Assembly (NCBI RefSeq): GCF_025698545.1 | Contig: NC_068576.1 | Location: forward strand, 47,671,890 to 47,735,889 | Origin: Gossypium raimondii | Taxonomy: Eukaryota; Streptophyta; Magnoliopsida; Malvales; Malvaceae | DNA: 64,000 bases | Direction of reading: 5' to 3' | In this document: in pieces, positions 1 through 15,973 of the stretch | Position numbering within the stretch: the stretch's first letter is position 1 | Layout: every line of letters begins with the position of its first letter | Notes under the pieces: model-generated | What the model was told of the DNA's origin: nothing | What the model saw: the letters and a program-made list of their open reading frames with translations, nothing else | Database searches by the model: none | Translations under genes and position numbers: made by a program

Positions 1-930
1 GTTTCCAACACTTCCATTATTTCTTCTCTTTTTCTATGAACACTTCAAATACATAATCAATTTCTTTACTAGAAATTAGTTTCTCATATCTCTACTTCAA
101 CTAAACATAAATTTTATAAGAAAACACTTAAATTCTTGCCTTGTCTCTTTAATCTCTTCACTTTCTTCTCAACTTTCTTCCCTTCCAATTCCAATTTCTT
201 CTTGACTTTTTGGTGGCTCTGGAAATTCTCAATAATTTTGAGTGAAAAAGATGAAATTGACGGAAATTGACTAATTTGTAAAGAAAAAACAGTTTCTCTC
301 ATCTCCCTTTTCTTTCTCACCTTGGAAAGATGAAGAAAATTCTTCACCTTGAAAAGATGTTTTTCCTTTCTTTTATACTAACTTTTTATAATTAAAATAT
401 TAATAAAATATCTAAATAAAATATTATCACAATAATAATAAACTAATTAAATAGTGTAAAATATCACTAACATCATGATTACAATCCAATGACCCATATT
501 TTATACTTCAAGGCTAAGCAAATCCAATGGTCATAATTCATCCACACATCCAATGGTATTTTGGCAAATTTTCCCCAAATTATCTTTTTTACTAAATGAT
601 CATTTTGCCCTTGGTCAAATCCTATATTTCTATTTATGTCCTTTTCCACTTTTGGGTATTTTCACTTTTATTCCTTCAACTTTTTGAATTTACACTTCAA
701 CCCCTTAACTTTTGAATATTCACATTTTGACCTCATCATTTTTCACTTTTTCATAATTTAGTCAATACCTCAAATTTATTTCTCACAATACCTTTTTCAA
801 CTTTCTCCGGTATCCAATACCTTTCTCTACTAACACCAATGTCATTATTTCATTTACTCGATAAATCAATTCTACACATTTCGAGTATAACACTTTACAA
901 ATTCAACATGATGATTTTAGGGGCATTACA
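1..930 (-). mobile_element. Partial LTR of an LTR retrotransposon (left end outside window)
   Basis: Read on the minus strand, a typical LTR start (TGTAATGCCCCTAAAATC) lies at 930 and runs leftward off the window. Phrases such as a fragment meaning 'gggcaaaatg(g/a)tca' and a purine-rich stretch near 150-340 recur in the same order in the solo LTR at 7169-9447, so the two look like distant members of one Gypsy-type LTR family. No coding domain is visible; the 77-codon frame at 114-347 lies in the purine-rich part and is not a gene. The other LTR end and any target duplication cannot be seen. Confidence 0.55.
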
Positions 931-1683
931 AAAATGTTATATTTTGAGGGGCCAAAGTTTCACTTAAGCCATAAAACAACAATAACAAAAAAAAAAAGTA
1001 CCAATGATGAAGAAAGGGTATATATCAAGTTTATTTTGGGCTTGCAATTTGGAGTATAATAAGTTTATTTTGGATTTAAATAATAACGAGTATGCTATTC
1101 GAGTTTGGGATAATACATTCGAGTTTGGGTTTGAAATTAAATACTTTAGATTATGAGTTTGGGTTAATTGTAAAATATGGATATTGAGTTATAAATTTAA
1201 TAATATATTTTTCTAACATTTAAAATTTTATAATAAAATAAAATTATTCAAATATCAATCTATTAATATAATAAATAATAATAAAATATTTTTAAATTTA
1301 AATTTTTTCTAAATTCATGCTTTATATTTATATATTGTAGATAATAATTCAAATATATAAAAACTATATAAGTGTCATATAACCATATACATATAATTTA
1401 ATAATATTAATTATGTTTATAAAATTCATGTACATATTATATAATCATAAATATTAAATATAATAAGCAATTTAGTTATATTAGATAAAATTTATATTAT
1501 AATAAACTATTTATATAGAATTTCTATTTTTATTAAGCAATTTTGTATTGTATTATATATCTTTATATAAAAGTCAAATTAATTATTACAATCAAATTAC
1601 AAAATATTTATAACTTACAATATATCAAAATTATTTCAACATATCTAAAATTTTATAAAATATCATCCAAGTTTTATAGAATC
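931..1683. other. AT-rich intergenic DNA
   Basis: Very AT-rich spacer between the LTR end and a short inverted-repeat element. No reading frame, RNA gene or clear repeat structure was recognised. Confidence 0.5.
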
Positions 1684-1816
1684 TAAGGGTGAGTTTGGAT
1701 GGGCAGTGCGTTTACTTGTAGTTAGTGTAAAAACAGCGGTGACGGTGAGATTAAATACTGTAACGTGAGACAAAAAGCAAGCTAAACGCATTGCACCGCA
1801 CCCAATCGCTTAGCCA
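1684..1816. mobile_element. Short MITE-like element in the promoter region of the reductase gene
   Basis: About 130 bp starting GGGTGAGTTTGGATGGGC and ending near CCGCACCCAATCGCTTA. The outer parts are imperfect inverted repeats: GCGTTTAC near 1709 against AAACGC near 1784, and CACCGCACCC on the right. The interior has GTAAAAACAGCGGTGACGG and a GTGAGACAAAAAG stretch. A diverged copy with the same internal order lies near 30777-30900. The class is unclear because flanking target duplications are not clean. It sits about 150 bp upstream of the ATG at 1966 and could carry regulatory sequence. Confidence 0.5.
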
Positions 1817-1965
1817 TTTATGTACTCCATGATAGTAATTGTTAGGAATACCTACCCTAGTAGGTCATAATAAACAAATCGATTAGTTGGAATAGGAGCA
1901 AAGAGATCATCAATAGGTAGCACTAGCATTGCGTGATCTGTGGTGCGTGGCGAAGAAAAGGGAAG

Positions 1966-6082
<4,117 letters not shown>

Positions 6083-6339
6083 TCAGGTCATCATCCATTG
6101 TTAAGTGATGCAAGTCTCCACCCTACATCCTGATTCCAACTTCCAAATGCAATAAACACACTCCATTGTTGCTTGCTTATGCACTTATGATCTTTAATTT
6201 AGTGTAATCAATCTATTGTTCTTCAGCAAAGTTAAATTAAAATTGCAAACAACATAAAATCTAATATATTATTAGTAATTGGGTTTTTCCTCTTCGATTC
6301 ATTATCTGTTAATGGGTTGGCATTCGCAGTTGGAAGAGG

Positions 6340-6380
6340 AGGATAACATGTGTGGTGTGGTGTGAGAATGAAATGTTATG
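6340..6380 (+). repeat. Left copy of a 41-bp direct repeat flanking the transposon stack
   Basis: A 41-bp stretch beginning AGGATAACATGTGTGG and ending ATGTTATG. It recurs at 18870-18910 with six mismatches by eye. The two copies bracket the whole nested element and lie just outside its arms. Confidence 0.75.
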
Positions 6381-6395
6381 GAATTGAGTAATCTA

Positions 6396-6412
6396 ATAAA
6401 ATAGTCACTTTT
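6396..6412 (+). repeat. Target-site duplication of the LINE, poly(A) side
   Basis: ATAAAATAGTCACTTTT, identical over 17 bp to 17272-17288. The T-run that follows (to about 6418) is the poly(A) tail of the minus-strand LINE. Confidence 0.9.
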
Positions 6413-7163
6413 TTTTTTGAAATTATTTCAAATTGGGCTTTTATTAATAAGATAAAACATCTGTACAAAATAAAAATATATACCTATTATCCTAAGAAAA
6501 ACAGCCCAAGATTTCAGATGGCCAAAGTTAAACAAATATCTAGATATTATTAAAGAATACTCTAGAAACGACACTTAATGCGCCGAACCATTGCCCAATC
6601 AGAATTTGCTGAAATCTGTCTTCTCCTCTTTCTATCATTTCATTGCCCAGTTGACGATTTCATTTTTCAAAACTTTCCTTCTGAAACATTTCATTTTCTT
6701 TTTTGTTTTGAAACTTTCTCTCTTCCATTCTTCATCTCCTGAAGCTTTCCTAATCTGGTTCACACACCCAATTGTATCTTTTTTGCTCTTCGGCATACTC
6801 ATGGACCTCCATTTCTAGGTATATCTCCTCTTTTCTTCTTAGAGTTTCTGTTGCAAGAATATGTCCAAGATTATTTGTAGATCTTGGTGTATGTTGGAAT
6901 CTGATATTATTGGAGCCACTTATTTTCTGTTGGATATCATAAATATATGCCCCTACCAGTGATCGATCTTGACCCTTTGTGTTGCATTTCTTTATTATTG
7001 CGAAGGAATCTCCTTCAAAGATGATTGACTGCCATCCCTTTTCGACTCCTATTTGAACTGCTTTCCAACAGGCTATTGCTTCAGTAGCAAATGCAAAGGT
7101 TATGTCATTGTGGATCTCTGAACAGGATAAAAGAACTTTTCCTTCCGCATCTCTGGCCACAAT

Positions 7164-7168
7164 ACTTG
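7164..7168 (+). repeat. 5-bp target-site duplication, left side of solo LTR 1
   Basis: ACTTG here against ACATG at 9448-9452; one mismatch. Confidence 0.6.
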
Positions 7169-9447
7169 TGTAATAACCCGAAAATTACTACAGTAAGAAA
7201 GTAAGATAATATCCTTGATATAGTAAAATAAGGAAATAAAGTGATAAAAAGGGTAATATTGAGTTATGTCAACATTGGGAAGTTTATTATGACATATTAA
7301 TTTAAGAAAGGATTAAATTGCAAAAATGAGAAAAGTTTTGTTGCCCAAGAGTAAATACTCAAAATTTGAGGGGTTAAAGTGTAAATAAGAAAAAGTTGAA
7401 GGACCAATAGTGTAAATAATTTAAGAGTGGAATAATCTAGAAACTAAGGAAAATGCATGAATTAGGACCAAATTGAAAAGGTGAAGAATTTTGAGGGACT
7501 AAATTGCAATTTTACCAAATTAAGTGATGACTCAAGGATGGAATTTTAAAAGATTATAAAGGGCAAAATGGTCAAATAGAGAGAGAGAATTCTAGAAGGT
7601 AATGATGATATTTGTGATATTTTTAATTAATTAAATAGATAAATGTTATTTAATTAATATTTTATTAAGATTTTTAGTATTATTTTATTATTAAATGATT
7701 AATATAAAAGGGATGAAAGATGATGAAAAAATTATCATCTTTTCCATGCAACCAACGTGAGAAGAGAGGAAAAGAAAGAAGTTTTCCTTTCTTTACAATT
7801 TGGTCTTCTCACCAAAAATTCACCATTTTCACTTAGAAATCAAAGAAATTTTCATAGCCACCAAGAGAGAAAAATGATAATGAGACAATGGGGAGCTATA
7901 ATATCAAGTTAGATTCAAGAAATAGAAGCTAGAGGAGAGAGAAAATCAAGTTAAAGATTGAAATCAATAGCATAAGGTAAGAACATCAAGATTTCAATAT
8001 ATTTTTAAGTTTGATATTATTGAAAAGCATGGAAATAATGTTATAGTAGAGTTTTCTTATATAAGGTCTTAAGTTCTTGATATATTAGTGAAGAGAAATA
8101 AGTGAAAGTGATGGGAAATATTATAGAGAAAGGGAATAAGGGAGTTATACACCTAGTAATCAACATTTTGCACTAAAACAGTTTTGGACAGCAGCAGTAG
8201 GTTAACTTTGAAAAATCACCATAAATTGTGGAAATCTAATTAGATTATGAATAAAATATGGAATTAAATCTTATTAATTCTAGTTTCTCATAGAATAAAT
8301 AGTGTAAGTAATGGAATTGTAAATCATGAGATATAATAAATTTTGTGAGACAAGGTCAGAATGAATTCGGGTTCCCCTGTTCTGACTTTGGAAAATCATC
8401 AAAAATTGAATAAAATAATTAGAGGCTTAAATTTATATGTTTAAAATCCTTAATGAGTTTATTTTCAATAGAAACAAATGGAAACATCATCCAAATTTTG
8501 TACAAAGAGATAATTAATTTTTAGTAAAGAGCAGTCGGAACTGTCAAACAGTGAAACAGGGGAATTTTTAAAGAATAAATTGTACTTATTGGCTAAACCA
8601 AAAATTCTGAAAATATTATGGTAAGAAGATATGTGAGTCTCAAGATATAAATAATTTAGTGACTATGACTCAAGTGGACAACTTTGAATTAATATATAAA
8701 TAAATGGTGGAATTATAGATAATGTTACATATAAGCATATTATACATTAAGGATGTGGAATGGAGAGGAGGAGGAGGAGGAGGAAAATAAATGATTTCAA
8801 CTAGCATGAGTTCTCATTAAAAATGGTCAATTTGCATGTTTTAGGTTCAAAGACTAAATTGAATAAAAGTATTATTTTAAAGGTAAATTGGTAAATATGT
8901 CAAAAGTCACCAAATTGCATGAAATGAATTGCTTTATTATTTAAATTAATAAATTGAATGAAATATTAATTTATATCAAGATTGGGTGAAAATTCGAGGA
9001 AAATAAAAAATTACCAAAATGTCCCTAAATTTTGGTATTTCTGCAATTTAGCCTGGTAAGTTCATGTAACTTGAATTATATTCTTAGATGATTGAAATAT
9101 ATATATTGGATTGAGAAATTGATTTGAATTGTGAACATGAGAAATTGTGAATTGAATGAAATGGAAATGAAGCTTTGAATTACATGAGTAAATATCGGGT
9201 CTCGTAGGCCCTATTTGTTATGAATATAACATTTCAAAGATATGTTATAAAAAATTATAAAAGCACGTTAATAATTTAAAAGTTTTAATTCGGATGAAAT
9301 TTCGTAACTTGGTTTAATACGTATGCAAATGTATGTCTTCTAGTAATGCCTCGTACCCTATTCCGGCATCGAATACGGGAAAGGGGTGTTACAATGTGAC
9401 ATCGCCAGATTCGGTAATAACGTTTAGACCGGGTTTGGGGTGTTACA
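7169..9447 (+). mobile_element. Solo LTR 1 inside the LINE RNase H region
   Basis: Starts TGTAATAACCCG and ends GGGGTGTTACA, with TG..CA ends as in Gypsy-type LTRs. No internal gag-pol region lies between the ends, so the element has been reduced to one LTR, presumably by recombination between its two LTRs. LINE coding sequence stops at one side and resumes on the other. The LTR contains a (GAG)n run near 8769-8784. Length is 2279 bp. Orientation is assigned by similarity of block order to the second solo LTR. Confidence 0.82.
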
Positions 9448-9452
9448 ACATG
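9448..9452 (+). repeat. 5-bp target-site duplication, right side of solo LTR 1
   Basis: ACATG, partner of ACTTG at 7164-7168. Confidence 0.6.
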
Positions 9453-12406
9453 AAGCTGAACGGTTCTGACTCTCATTGTATGCACCGTCGAAGTTAATTT
9501 TCATGAACTCACAGTGTGGGTGCCTCCATCTTTTGTTTTCTGTTATTATTACCGATTTTCTTTTTTGGAAACCAGTAAGCTCAGTAATGTAGTTACTGAT
9601 GAAGTTTGCAATTTCTTTTCAATTACTGACTTTTTCCTCGTGTATTCTTCTGTTTCGATCTCCCTATATGGCCCAAAGTGCGCAGCATAAAAGGCGACCT
9701 TGACAAGGGGTGAGCTGCTCAAACACCCAGGTAAGCCACTGTACGAAGTCCATGCTCTGGTTCAATATTCTGAAGTGGTCCATTGTTTCAGCTATTTCTC
9801 CATATCGGCTTGTGTTGACTGATAACTTCCTATACTGCATATTCACCTTTGTAGGCAAATAATTCCATGATAGCCTCCAGATTAATCTTTATTTTTGTTG
9901 GTAGATTCAGGCTCCAAAGTTTTTTGTAGAATTTTCTGTAGATGGTTTGTAAAGCATAAGCTCTAAGATTTTCATCTGAACTCTGTAATAGTTTATAGGC
10001 ACTTCGGACCGTGAATTCACCCGACAATTCACCTCCCCAAATGAGGAAGTCCTCATGAGGTGTTCGTGCCAAAGGGATCCGAAGGATTCTTGCAGCGTCT
10101 TTTTCTGTGAAGGTACTATTTTTCAGCTCCCTCTTCCAAAGTCTATTATTACTATCAATTAACTCATTTACTTTAAAATCATGCATAGAGTTGGTCGCTG
10201 TTGATAATCTAAAATTAACTGCATCTGGAATCCAAGCATCATCATTAATGGATATATTAGTACCCGTACCAACCCTCCAGCATAGTCCTTTTGCCAATAT
10301 AGCTTTAGCTGCCCAAATACTTTTCCACACATAGGAGCAAGAATTTCCCAAACGGGAATTTAAAAAATGGTCATTTGGGAAATATTTGGCTTTAATTACT
10401 TGCGTAACGAGAGCATTCTGGTTATTAATAATCCTCTATCCTTGTTTAACTAATAATGATATATTAAATTGAGCCATATTCCTAAAACTCATACCCCCCT
10501 CCTTTTTAGAACTGCACATAGCTTTCCATCGGCACTAGTGAATTTCTTTCTTTCCTTTACCTTTTTGCCACCAGAATCTAGCAAAAATATTTTCAAACTC
10601 CCCACATAGTGATTTTGGTAGAAGAAAGCATATCATAGCATAAGTTGGTATTGCTTGAAGTACTGATTTTATGAAAACCTATTTTCCCCATTGAGATAGA
10701 AATCGTGTACTCCAATTTTCAATCCTCTACTTAATCATCCTTAAGGTTCTGAAAAGATTCATTCTTTTGCCTTCCTACCACATTAGGGAGTCCTAGATAT
10801 TTCTCCATATTTGTCGAGCGCCTTATTCTTATTTCAGTCGAGATGTCTTCTTTGTCCCCTTCCACTGTATTAGAGTTAAAGAAAATCGTGGATTTATTAA
10901 AATTCACGCATTGACCGGAGCAAATCTCATATTCCCTCAAAATATCTTTTAAAATTTTTGTTCTACTCTTTGTAGCTTCACTAAACAAAATACAATCATC
11001 TGCAAATAGTAAATGTAAAATCGTCGGACCCCTTCTGCTAGCCTTAACTCCTTTTATCAAACCCTCTTTTGTTGCTATCCTGAGCAAGGACGAAAGTCCC
11101 TCACTACAAATCAGAAAAAGAAAAGGACTAAGTGGGTCACCTTATCAGAATCCTCTAGTAGGTTTGAAAACATTGCCTCTCCTCCCGTTGATGGTTACTA
11201 CGTAAGAGACTGTAGAAATACATCTCAGAATTAGTGACACCCATTCCTCTGCAAAACTCATACGAAGCATTACTTCCTTCAAGAATGCCCACTCAACTCT
11301 ATCGTAAACTTTACTCATGTCTAGCTTCACTACCATAAATCCTTTTTTCCCCGTTCGTTTTTGGCGTAGTGTATGTAGAATTTCATAGGCTATCAACACA
11401 TTATTGGATATTAGCCTTCCTGGAACAAATGCACTTTCAGCATTGTCAATACACCTTCCAATAAATTCCTGAAAACGATTAGCAATAGTTTTGGCTATAA
11501 TTTTGTATATAACTGTGCATAGACTAATGGGTCTGAAGTTAACAAGATTTGTGGGGTTGGAGATCTTTGGAATAAGTACTATCTTAGTTAGGTTTAAAGC
11601 TTCGAAATCCTTACCATCATTCAAAACTTCCAAGCAAAAGATTTCAATATCTTTACCCACAATGTGCCAGTATTTTTGAAAAAATAGTGCCGAAAAGCCA
11701 TCGTAGCCTGGTGCTTTAGTGGGCCCCATTCCTTTTACTGCAATAAAGATCTCTTCTGCCGTAAATTTTGCCAATAGGGTTGTGTTGATGTCTGAAGAAA
11801 TGTTATTGTTAATGTCTGTTAAAAGATGGGATAGATTCCCTGCTCCATTAGACGAAAATAGATTCTGGAAGTACTTTGTAGCAGTCTCATTTATTTCTGG
11901 TTCCTCAAAAATTTCCTTTCCATCATCTGTGTCCAGCCTATTTAGTGTGTTGATTCGTTTCCACATTGAGGCATATTTGTGGAAAAATGCCGTATTCTTA
12001 TCCCCTAGCTGAAGCCAATTGACCCGTGCTCTTTGTTCCCAATACATTTCATCTTTATCAATCTCTATATTCAGATGAATTCTCGTATCAATTATCTGTG
12101 CCATTATATCATCATCTCTTTCTTTCTCTATTAAATTTTCTAACTCCTTTGTGAACTTGTTCATCAACCCCTTCGTATCTTCTTTATTGATTTTGCCCAT
12201 CTTGACAGACTGGTCTGTAGTCTTTCAATCTTTTTAAAAATAGATCCATTTGAGGACTCCCATGATTTCTTAATCTCCTCTTCAATTGACTCATCTGTGG
12301 TCCACCATGCTTCAAATTTAAATCTTGGGTTTCCCTTGAAACTGTTTTCATTAGTTGTGCTGATAAAAATGGGGCAATGATCTGAAAGTGGAGACGTTAA
12401 ATGATG

Positions 12407-12411
12407 TATAT
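12407..12411 (+). repeat. 5-bp target-site duplication, left side of solo LTR 2
   Basis: TATAT, identical to 15333-15337. Confidence 0.8.
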
Positions 12412-14402
12412 TGTAACAGCCTGGTTTTTTTTACCCTAATCGGAACAGTGGTTTCGGGACCACAAATCTGAATTAGAAAAATATTTTAATATTATTTTAT
12501 GTGTTTATTATGTGTTAATTTACTAGTGTGAAAATTTCGTGCTTTAATTTCGTCGTTTAAGTGTCCGATTAAATAAAAGGATTAAATCGCGTAAAATAAA
12601 AATTTAATGGTTATTTCTAAAAAGGGGCTGAATAGTGGTTATTCTTTTAATATGGAGGTTTTGTTTTGCAATTTAACCATTAAATAGAATAGTGGGCGGC
12701 ATGTGTATAATATATATAGTTTTTATATTAATTATAAATGTTATAATATATATTATATTATAATATTATAATTAAACAAATAAAGACCACCATCATCTTT
12801 TATTTCATTATCATCTAATCGAAACTAAGAAAAGAAAATAAAAGAAGAACAACCAAGCTATTCGGCCATCTTTGATGCTTGATTTAAGGTATGTTTGGTT
12901 TCGGTTTTTGATATTTTTGCGTTTTTGTGATCGTTGCTTCGTGTTATATCTAGCCCATGCTTTAATTTTAGAATTTGATAGTGATTTTGAGACATGTCAT
13001 TTATGAATACTTGAGCTTGGTAATAGTTGATGATGAAATATGAAAGATATGTGATAGATTATAATGTGTGTTCTTGAATTTTTGATGAATTTAATTATTT
13101 TGGATTAATTTGTAAGAAAATATTTAATTGAGGGATTAAAAGGTGAAATAAATGACATGCAAGGATCTATATGGGTCTAGGAAATATTCGGCCAAAACAT
13201 AGTGTGGTCAATTTGAAATATTTTGTGTTTTGTACAATTTGGACTAAATTGTAAAAATGTTAAGTAGTAGGGGTAAAATGGTAAATTGCCCATTTATGTG
13301 TTGTTGGACAAAATTGAATGAAATTATATTTGAATGAGTTCAATTTGAATGTGTTTAGATCAAGAAATAAAGAAATTGGACTTGGATCGGGGGAAGACTA
13401 AAGTCGTTGACTAATCGTTCCGTTTCGATTATCGTTGTCAGAGGTAAGTCTATTAGCAATTTAAAAGTTATTAAATCAATATTTATACATGTATATCGAT
13501 GGTATACTTGATGAGCTGTAATTAAATGTTTATAATTTGAAGTATAAGTATGAATTTTATATAAGTATTTGATAGTTTGAATATACAAGTATAATCTTGT
13601 ATAAGTTTATGAGTTAAATTATAGGTTTAAATTTTATATAAGTAAAGGTGAGATTCGGATAGGCATGTATATATATGAAAATCTCTTGTAATGAAATTAG
13701 GTATGAAATTATACATGTATATGATAGATTCAAAATATATGTAATAGCATGAATAAACTTTGAATTTAGATAAAGGTACGAATATGTATATATTTATATT
13801 TATATATATACATAATGATTGAATATATATATGCATATGTGTATATATATATATAGTTTTTTTAATTTAGTGGAAGTATGAATGTTGTATATGTATAAAT
13901 TCTTGGTTTTAATCCAAGGTAAGTATGATTTATACATATATATGTATATTAGGTTTGAATATATGTATATATATATGAATAAACTCTTAGATTTGATTAA
14001 GATATGTAACTTATATTTATATATGTGAGTTGGTAATTATATATATATATGTTATATTCGAATGATCAGTATACATACATGTATATGATTTTATAGTGAA
14101 ATTAGGTATGACAATTATACAAGGTTACATGAGGTTCGGTTATGTTAATATACAAGTATATATTCTTGTAATAAATTATGTATGTTTATTCATGTAAAGT
14201 TCTTGAATAGCATTGGAAGTATGAAATTTTGAGTGGAATTGATGTTTGAACTTTATATTATCTATGTTATTTAAAGATATGGTTTATAAATTATTGAGCT
14301 GAATTTTAAGTGGATTTTATATACAAATATGAGATACAACTTCGTGAATTGAGATTCTTTTGTTAAAGCTCAAGATTAATCGATTTATTGCCAGTGAAAT
14401 AA

Positions 14403-14516
14403 TTCAGACTTTATGTCTAGCAGGCTTTATGCCGGTGAAATTATTCAGACTATACGTCTAGCAGGCTTAATGCCGGTGATACATTTCAGACTATAAGTCT
14501 AGCAAGCTAAAAGCGG
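14403..14516 (+). repeat. 41-bp tandem repeat, about 3 copies, in solo LTR 2
   Basis: Copies start at 14403, 14444 and 14485. Each begins TTCAGACT, continues through GTCTAGCA(G/A)GCT and, in the first two, ends with ATGCCGGTGA. The third copy is more diverged. Confidence 0.85.
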
Positions 14517-14737
14517 CAAATGCGAATCGGTTTTAAAACCTAGCAGTGCTAAGTGCACGTGAAGTCATTTAAATTATGTGAGAATATGCAATTGATATAG
14601 CTATGATTTTGGCTATATTAAATTGATGAGCACATATATATTCAGTCTAAGTAATTATTAAATATATATATATGTGCATTCGGTATATGCATATATTAAA
14701 TATATATGCATTTGGTATATGCATTTGATAAACAATT

Positions 14738-14762
14738 GATATATATATATATATATATATAT
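14738..14762. repeat. (AT)n microsatellite in solo LTR 2
   Basis: An uninterrupted AT run of about 12 units. Confidence 0.9.
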
Positions 14763-15332
14763 TTGAGGTGTATATACATTTGTTTATAAGTATTTGATGA
14801 ATATGTTTGCATTCGGTTATAATGTTTATTAGGTATATATATTTGATTATAAATAAAATGGTTTAAAGACACAAATGCTAATAAAATAATTATTTGTGTT
14901 AATTACTAATTCAAATGAATTTGATTTGGAAATTATATGACTTATATATATTTTAGTTATGTTATAGACTTACTAAGCTATATAAGCTTACTTTGTTCGC
15001 TTTCGTCTCTGCTTTTATAGATTTTAGATCCGACTTCAAGCTCGGGGATCGTCAACAAGTTCATCACCTTATCTATTATCTCGGTATTTTAAATATTTAA
15101 ATTCTAACTATGGCATGTATAGACTAGATAAATGTTTTGGAGGTCGTATTTTGTTGTATTATATATGATTATAATAGCCATACTAAAATGGTTTATTTTC
15201 TTATGGATTTGCTAGTTTGCAATGTCTATATTAGTTAGATTTTAATGTCTTTGTTTATTAAGGATGGTTGTGTTTGTTCGGTAATGCCTCGTAATTCTAA
15301 TTCGGTGACGGATACGGGTTAGAGGTGTTACA

Positions 15333-15337
15333 TATAT
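15333..15337 (+). repeat. 5-bp target-site duplication, right side of solo LTR 2
   Basis: TATAT, identical to 12407-12411. Confidence 0.8.
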
Positions 15338-15973
15338 TGCCTTTTGGAAAGAGTTTCATCCATTTTTCATTTGCAACACCCCTATCCAGTCTTTCTCTAA
15401 TATTCGTTTTCGGTAGATTCCCTCTCTCCCATGTATACCATGCTCCCGTATAGCCCACATCTATAAGTAGGCATTCTTTGAAGACTTCATGGAATGTTGC
15501 CATACTTTTCTCCTCCCTTGGCTGGCCTTCCCTTTTTTCGAAAGAGTACATTATTTCATTAAAATCTCCACTCACTAGCCAAGGGTGATCTTGTTCCTGG
15601 CCCAAAATTCTTAGTAAATTCCATGAGGTATTTTTATTGTGTATATAAGTTAACCCATAAAACCCTGTGAATCTTCATTCTTTACTAACACATTCTTCTT
15701 TGATCAACACATCAATATGACTCGTTGAAAAAGTTTTTAGACTAACCTGAATCTCCACTTTCCATGCTAGGCAGATCCCTCCTCGCGTACCTACTGCTCC
15801 TACATCAAACCCATTCATAAAACTACACCTCCTAATTTTCTCCATACGTCTTTCGTTAACTTTAGTCTCCATGAAGTAGACCATTTGGGGGTTATTTTGC
15901 TTCAGTAAAAACCGAAGCCTTCGCACTGCCCGTGGACTCCCCAATCCACGGACATTCCAGCATATAATTTTCA

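Larger units (their letters stand above)
12412..15332 (+). mobile_element. Solo LTR 2 inside the LINE endonuclease region
   Basis: Starts TGTAACAGCCTGG and ends TTAGAGGTGTTACA, flanked on both sides by TATAT. It is 2921 bp long and contains no gag-pol sequence. Inside are many TATATA runs and a 41-bp tandem repeat at 14403-14516. The endonuclease frame of the LINE stops at 15338 and resumes at 12406. The end sequence resembles that of solo LTR 1 (both have an 'atgcctcgta' block 40-50 bp before the end), so the two probably come from related Gypsy elements. Confidence 0.87.

Noticed and set aside
114..347. 77-codon minus-strand frame with lysine-rich end
   Set aside because: It lies in the purine-rich part of a partial LTR, has no family features, and similar lysine-rich frames arise from such tracts by chance.
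13355..13836. Two minus-strand frames rich in Ile, Tyr and Thr
   Set aside because: They fall in TATATA-rich parts of solo LTR 2.
14403..14516. Possible CRISPR-like array
   Set aside because: The units are a simple 41-bp tandem repeat without unique spacers, in plant LTR DNA.
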